Source: Elusimicrobiota bacterium (GTDB lineage Bacteria; Elusimicrobiota; Elusimicrobia; UBA1565; UBA9628). From it: 64,000 nt of DNA. The position numbers were made by a program, and so were the translations under genes. Below, piece after piece: positions 62,179 to 64,000 of the stretch (position 1 is the stretch's first letter; every line of letters begins with the position of its first letter). The notes below the pieces were generated by a model. That model did no database searches and was not told the origin of the DNA. It was given only the letters and a program-made list of their open reading frames with translations. The DNA lies in assembly GCA_027452025.1 (NCBI GenBank), contig DAIDHI010000105.1:1-64000 (forward strand). The letters run 5' to 3'.

Positions 62179-63198
62179 ATGAAAGCGGTTCTTTACAAGG
62201 ACTCCCATGGGGCCACTTTGCGCGACATCCCCGTGCCGCGCATAGGCGCAGGCGAGGCCCTCGTCGCCATGGACGTCTGCGGCCTGTGCGGCACCGACAT
62301 CATGAAGCTGGCCATCCGCGCCAAGACGGCGATCCTCGGCCATGAGCTGGCCGGACGCATCGCCGAGCTCGGCCGGGGCGTAGAAGGCTTCGAGGTCGGG
62401 GACCGCGTCGTCGTCGCGCACCACGTGCCTTGCCTGTCCTGCCACTATTGCCGGCGCCAGAGCTACTCGATGTGCCGCCAGTTCAAGGCCACCAACATCG
62501 ATCCGGGAGGCTTCGCCGAGTACGTGCGCATCCCGGCGCTCCACGTGCGGCACACGATGCTCAAAATCCCGGATCAGCTCGATTCCCGCTCGGCAAGCCA
62601 AACCGAGCCGCTGGCGTGCTGCCTGCGCAATGCCAAGCGTCTCAACGTGGGCCCGGGCGATACCGTGGGCGTCGTCGGGCTCGGAGCCGTCGGGCAGCTG
62701 ATGGCCCGCGTCCTCCACCATGGCTTCAAGGCCGCCGTCGTCGGCCTCGATCTGGACCCGGCCCGCGCCGAGGCGATGAACGGGTGGGCCAAGGGCTTCA
62801 CCAACGCGGCGGCCGCTCAACGCGAGATTTCCGGCTCGACCGACGGCCGCGGGCTGGACGCCCTCATCTTCACCGCCGGGACCCCCGAGCTGGCGGCCGA
62901 ACGCCTGGCCTGGGTGCGCGACGGAGGCACGCTCAACGTCTTCGCGAGCTTCCATCCCGACCCCCGAATGACCCTCAACCTCAACGAGATCTATCACCGC
63001 GAGCTCACGGTGGTCAGCAGCTATTCTCCCGGCCTCGAGGACCTGCGCGAGGCCCTCGACCTCATCGCCAGCGGCCGCGTGCCCGTGCGATCCATCGCGA
63101 TGACGGACTACGATCTGGAGCACTTCGACGCGGCCGTCTCGGACGTGCGCGCGCGCAAGGCGGTCAAGGCCGTGCTGCGGCCCGCGGGCGCCCGATGA
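62179..63198 (+). CDS. Zinc-dependent MDR alcohol/sorbitol dehydrogenase-like protein
   Basis: CGLCGTDIMKL; ILGHELAGRIAELG; C-x2-C-x2-C-x7-C lobe CLSCHYCRRQSYSMC; VGVVGLGAVGQL. Confidence 0.93.
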   Translation: MKAVLYKDSHGATLRDIPVPRIGAGEALVAMDVCGLCGTDIMKLAIRAKTAILGHELAGRIAELGRGVEGFEVGDRVVVAHHVPCLSCHYCRRQSYSMCRQFKATNIDPGGFAEYVRIPALHVRHTMLKIPDQLDSRSASQTEPLACCLRNAKRLNVGPGDTVGVVGLGAVGQLMARVLHHGFKAAVVGLDLDPARAEAMNGWAKGFTNAAAAQREISGSTDGRGLDALIFTAGTPELAAERLAWVRDGGTLNVFASFHPDPRMTLNLNEIYHRELTVVSSYSPGLEDLREALDLIASGRVPVRSIAMTDYDLEHFDAAVSDVRARKAVKAVLRPAGAR

Positions 63199-63872
63199 AA
63201 ACCGAGGCCCATCTGCGCGCCGAGCTCGTCTCCTGCGCCCGCGGGCTGGCGCAGCGCAATTTCTGTCCCTCGACCTCGGGCAACCTTTCGGCGCGCCTCG
63301 ACGCCTGGCGCATCCTGGTCACGCCCACCGGGGTGCCCAAGGCGCTCCTCTCGGCGGAGGACCTCGTCGTCGTCTCGCCCGAGGGCCGCAAGCGTTTCGG
63401 GCGCCGCAACCCCACTTCCGAGCTCGATATGCATCTGCAAATCTACCGCCTGCGGCCCGACGCGGGCGCCGTCGTCCACGCCCATCCGCCGCTGGCCACG
63501 GCTTTCGCCTGCGCCGGTATCGCCCTCGACCAGCCGATCGCCTCGGAATTCTCGATGGCGGTCGGCAAGGTCCCTTTGGCGCCCTACGGCACGCCCGGCA
63601 CGCCGGAGCTCGCCGCCGCGATGGAACGCCTGATCCCGGACCACACGGCTATCCTGATGGGCAACCACGGCCTCGTCGTCTACGGCAAGGACGTCGCCGA
63701 CGCCTGCGGGAAGATGGACCTCGTCGAGCATTTCGCCGAGATCGTGCTCGCCACCCTCAAGCTCGGCCGCCAAGCGGAGCTGTCGCCCGAGGAGCTGCGC
63801 CGCCTCAACGAGGCCGCGCGGCGCTACGCGACCGGCGCCGGGCCGCTGGCGATCACCGGAGGCGGCAAGTGA
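63195..63872 (+). CDS. Class II aldolase/adducin family protein
   Basis: STSGNLSARL; VVHAHPPLATAFA; AILMGNHGLVVYG. Confidence 0.92.
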   Translation: MKTEAHLRAELVSCARGLAQRNFCPSTSGNLSARLDAWRILVTPTGVPKALLSAEDLVVVSPEGRKRFGRRNPTSELDMHLQIYRLRPDAGAVVHAHPPLATAFACAGIALDQPIASEFSMAVGKVPLAPYGTPGTPELAAAMERLIPDHTAILMGNHGLVVYGKDVADACGKMDLVEHFAEIVLATLKLGRQAELSPEELRRLNEAARRYATGAGPLAITGGGK

Positions 63873-64000
63873 AGAAGATGCGCGCCGTGATGTTCTACGC
63901 CCCCAAGCAAATCCGCCTCGTCGAGGTCCCGCTGCCTTCTCCCGGGCCGGGAGAGATCGTGGTCAAGGTCGGCGCGGCGCTGACCTGCGGCACCGACTTC
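63869..64000 (+). CDS. Second MDR zinc dehydrogenase, truncated by window end
   Basis: VKKMRAVMFYAPKQIRLVEVPLPSPGPGEIVVKVGAALTCGTDF; GTG at 63869 or ATG at 63878. Confidence 0.8.
   Translation, partial: MKKMRAVMFYAPKQIRLVEVPLPSPGPGEIVVKVGAALTCGTDF

Overview
This is a 64 kb, GC-rich bacterial chromosomal window with dense, mostly overlapping operons. The taxon is not shown by the sequence; the gene content looks Elusimicrobiota-like to me, which is inference only. I support about 60 CDS and one tRNA-Leu(CAG). Main blocks: (i) type IV pilin, tRNA-Leu and smpB; (ii) coaX, mdh and an O-antigen-ligase-like gene; (iii) a methylmalonyl-CoA operon (DUF192, mcm large subunit, mcm B12 subunit, meaB, mce, mmdA/pccB) with a pilB/gspE-type ATPase and a GAF-HD-GYP gene embedded in it; (iv) subtilase, HAD, response regulator and efp; (v) a two-component cluster; (vi) rsmA, murC, an rdgB::TPR in-frame fusion, BON lipoprotein and mutY; (vii) a tyrosine/homogentisate catabolic operon with a half-length HPPD; (viii) valS, RR, PIN-PhoH and hemW; (ix) a beta-solenoid/HEAT protein and era; (x) polX, S46 peptidase, SPFH/NfeD, a PLP lyase, speA and msrB; (xi) MDR dehydrogenase, class II aldolase and a truncated second MDR. 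I saw no CRISPR array, prophage, transposase or known defence system. The two strongest unexplained signals are: (A) a dispersed family of three long perfect inverted repeats (62, 59 and 77 bp) at gene borders, with shared end and core motifs but different centres, two copies having identical 27-bp arms; and (B) at least 13 transcription-unit heads where a TANAAT-like -10 hexamer ends only 6-8 nt before the start codon with no usable Shine-Dalgarno, implying widespread leaderless mRNAs. In two cases the inverted repeat sits directly against such a promoter.
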